A stretch of DNA of 45,950 nucleotides from Yinghuangia elevatio (lineage in GTDB: Bacteria > Actinomycetota > Actinomycetes > Streptomycetales > Streptomycetaceae): positions 1 to 45,950 of the forward strand of contig NZ_JBEZFP010000070.1 of NCBI RefSeq assembly GCF_040649515.1. The letters are read 5' to 3'. Position numbers and translations under genes: made by a program. The notes below the pieces were generated by a model. The model worked only from the letters and a program-made list of their open reading frames with translations, searched no databases and was not told the origin of the DNA. This document shows positions 45,901 to 45,950 of the stretch, piece by piece. Each line of letters begins with the position of its first letter. Positions within the stretch are counted from its first letter, which is position 1.

Positions 45901-45950
45901 TTCGAGCACGACGACGAGGGCGGTGTGCCGTGGACCGGTCGGCATCGACC
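45853..45950 (+). CDS. Possible start of a further gene (partial)
   Basis: A GTG at 45853 opens a frame that reads SEVAV repeats and then FEHDDEGGVPWTGRHR to the window end. The frame is open and codon third positions are G/C-rich. There is no good ribosome site and the repeats themselves make the start uncertain, so this is tentative. Confidence 0.35.
   Translation, partial: MSEVAVSEVAGSEVAVFEHDDEGGVPWTGRHR

Overview
The window looks like chromosomal DNA of a high-GC actinomycete, most likely a Streptomyces or a close relative such as Kitasatospora, Embleya or Yinghuangia. The evidence is strong G/C bias at third codon positions, frequent GTG starts, GTGA/ATGA gene overlaps, several probable leaderless genes, and a gene order (rpe, then ribD-ribE-ribM-ribBA-ribH-hisE-hisG and a PH-domain membrane protein) that is familiar from Streptomyces chromosomes. 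I saw no tRNA, rRNA, CRISPR array or complete insertion sequence.

Region by region. (1) 1-8441 is housekeeping: the tail of a membrane protein, rpe on the minus strand, an FMN riboswitch, a riboflavin operon with a PnuC/RibM-type transporter, then hisE, hisG and a small PH-domain membrane protein. A 398-base repeat-rich gap separates ribBA from ribH. (2) 8563-12039 is one large membrane-anchored NB-ARC (STAND) ATPase with 14 WD40 repeats, whose codon use is less G/C-biased than its neighbours. (3) 12089-18519 holds an alpha/beta hydrolase, a winged-helix (HTH_42, AlkZ/YcaQ superfamily) protein, an EccA-like TPR/AAA+ ATPase without an adjacent type VII secretion locus, and a PucR-type regulator. 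(4) 18692-26403 holds a CaiB/AMACR-type enzyme, a TetR regulator with a perfect 20-bp palindrome over its start region, an MFS transporter, a DUF3050 heme-oxygenase-fold protein, an M24 peptidase and an acyl-CoA dehydrogenase. (5) 26379-31299 is a minus-strand histidine kinase, response regulator and MMPL exporter set. (6) 31470-35806 holds an unknown small Cys-containing protein, a degenerate integrase-like protein, an Lrp/AsnC regulator, a divergent CGNR regulator / VOC protein pair, and an Ogt DNA-repair methyltransferase. (7) 35831-43146 is the most interesting block. A TetR gene is flanked on both sides by near-identical long palindromes. One lies in front of a divergent DrrAB-like ABC exporter whose ATPase gene carries a frameshift; the other lies in front of an SNF2 helicase + SWIM zinc-finger operon. 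(8) 43276-45950 holds an MFS exporter with a divergent MerR regulator and a MerR-type operator, a MOSC protein, and the repeat-rich start of a further gene.

How the parts probably work together: FMN is sensed by the riboswitch and sets both synthesis and import of riboflavin. Three local regulator/transporter pairs (TetR/MFS, TetR/ABC, MerR/MFS) and one two-component/MMPL set look like separate efflux or stress modules. The best candidate for an undescribed system is the TetR-linked ABC exporter and SNF2-SWIM operon, because the shared operator suggests that one ligand-responsive repressor controls both small-molecule export and a nucleic-acid remodelling machine.
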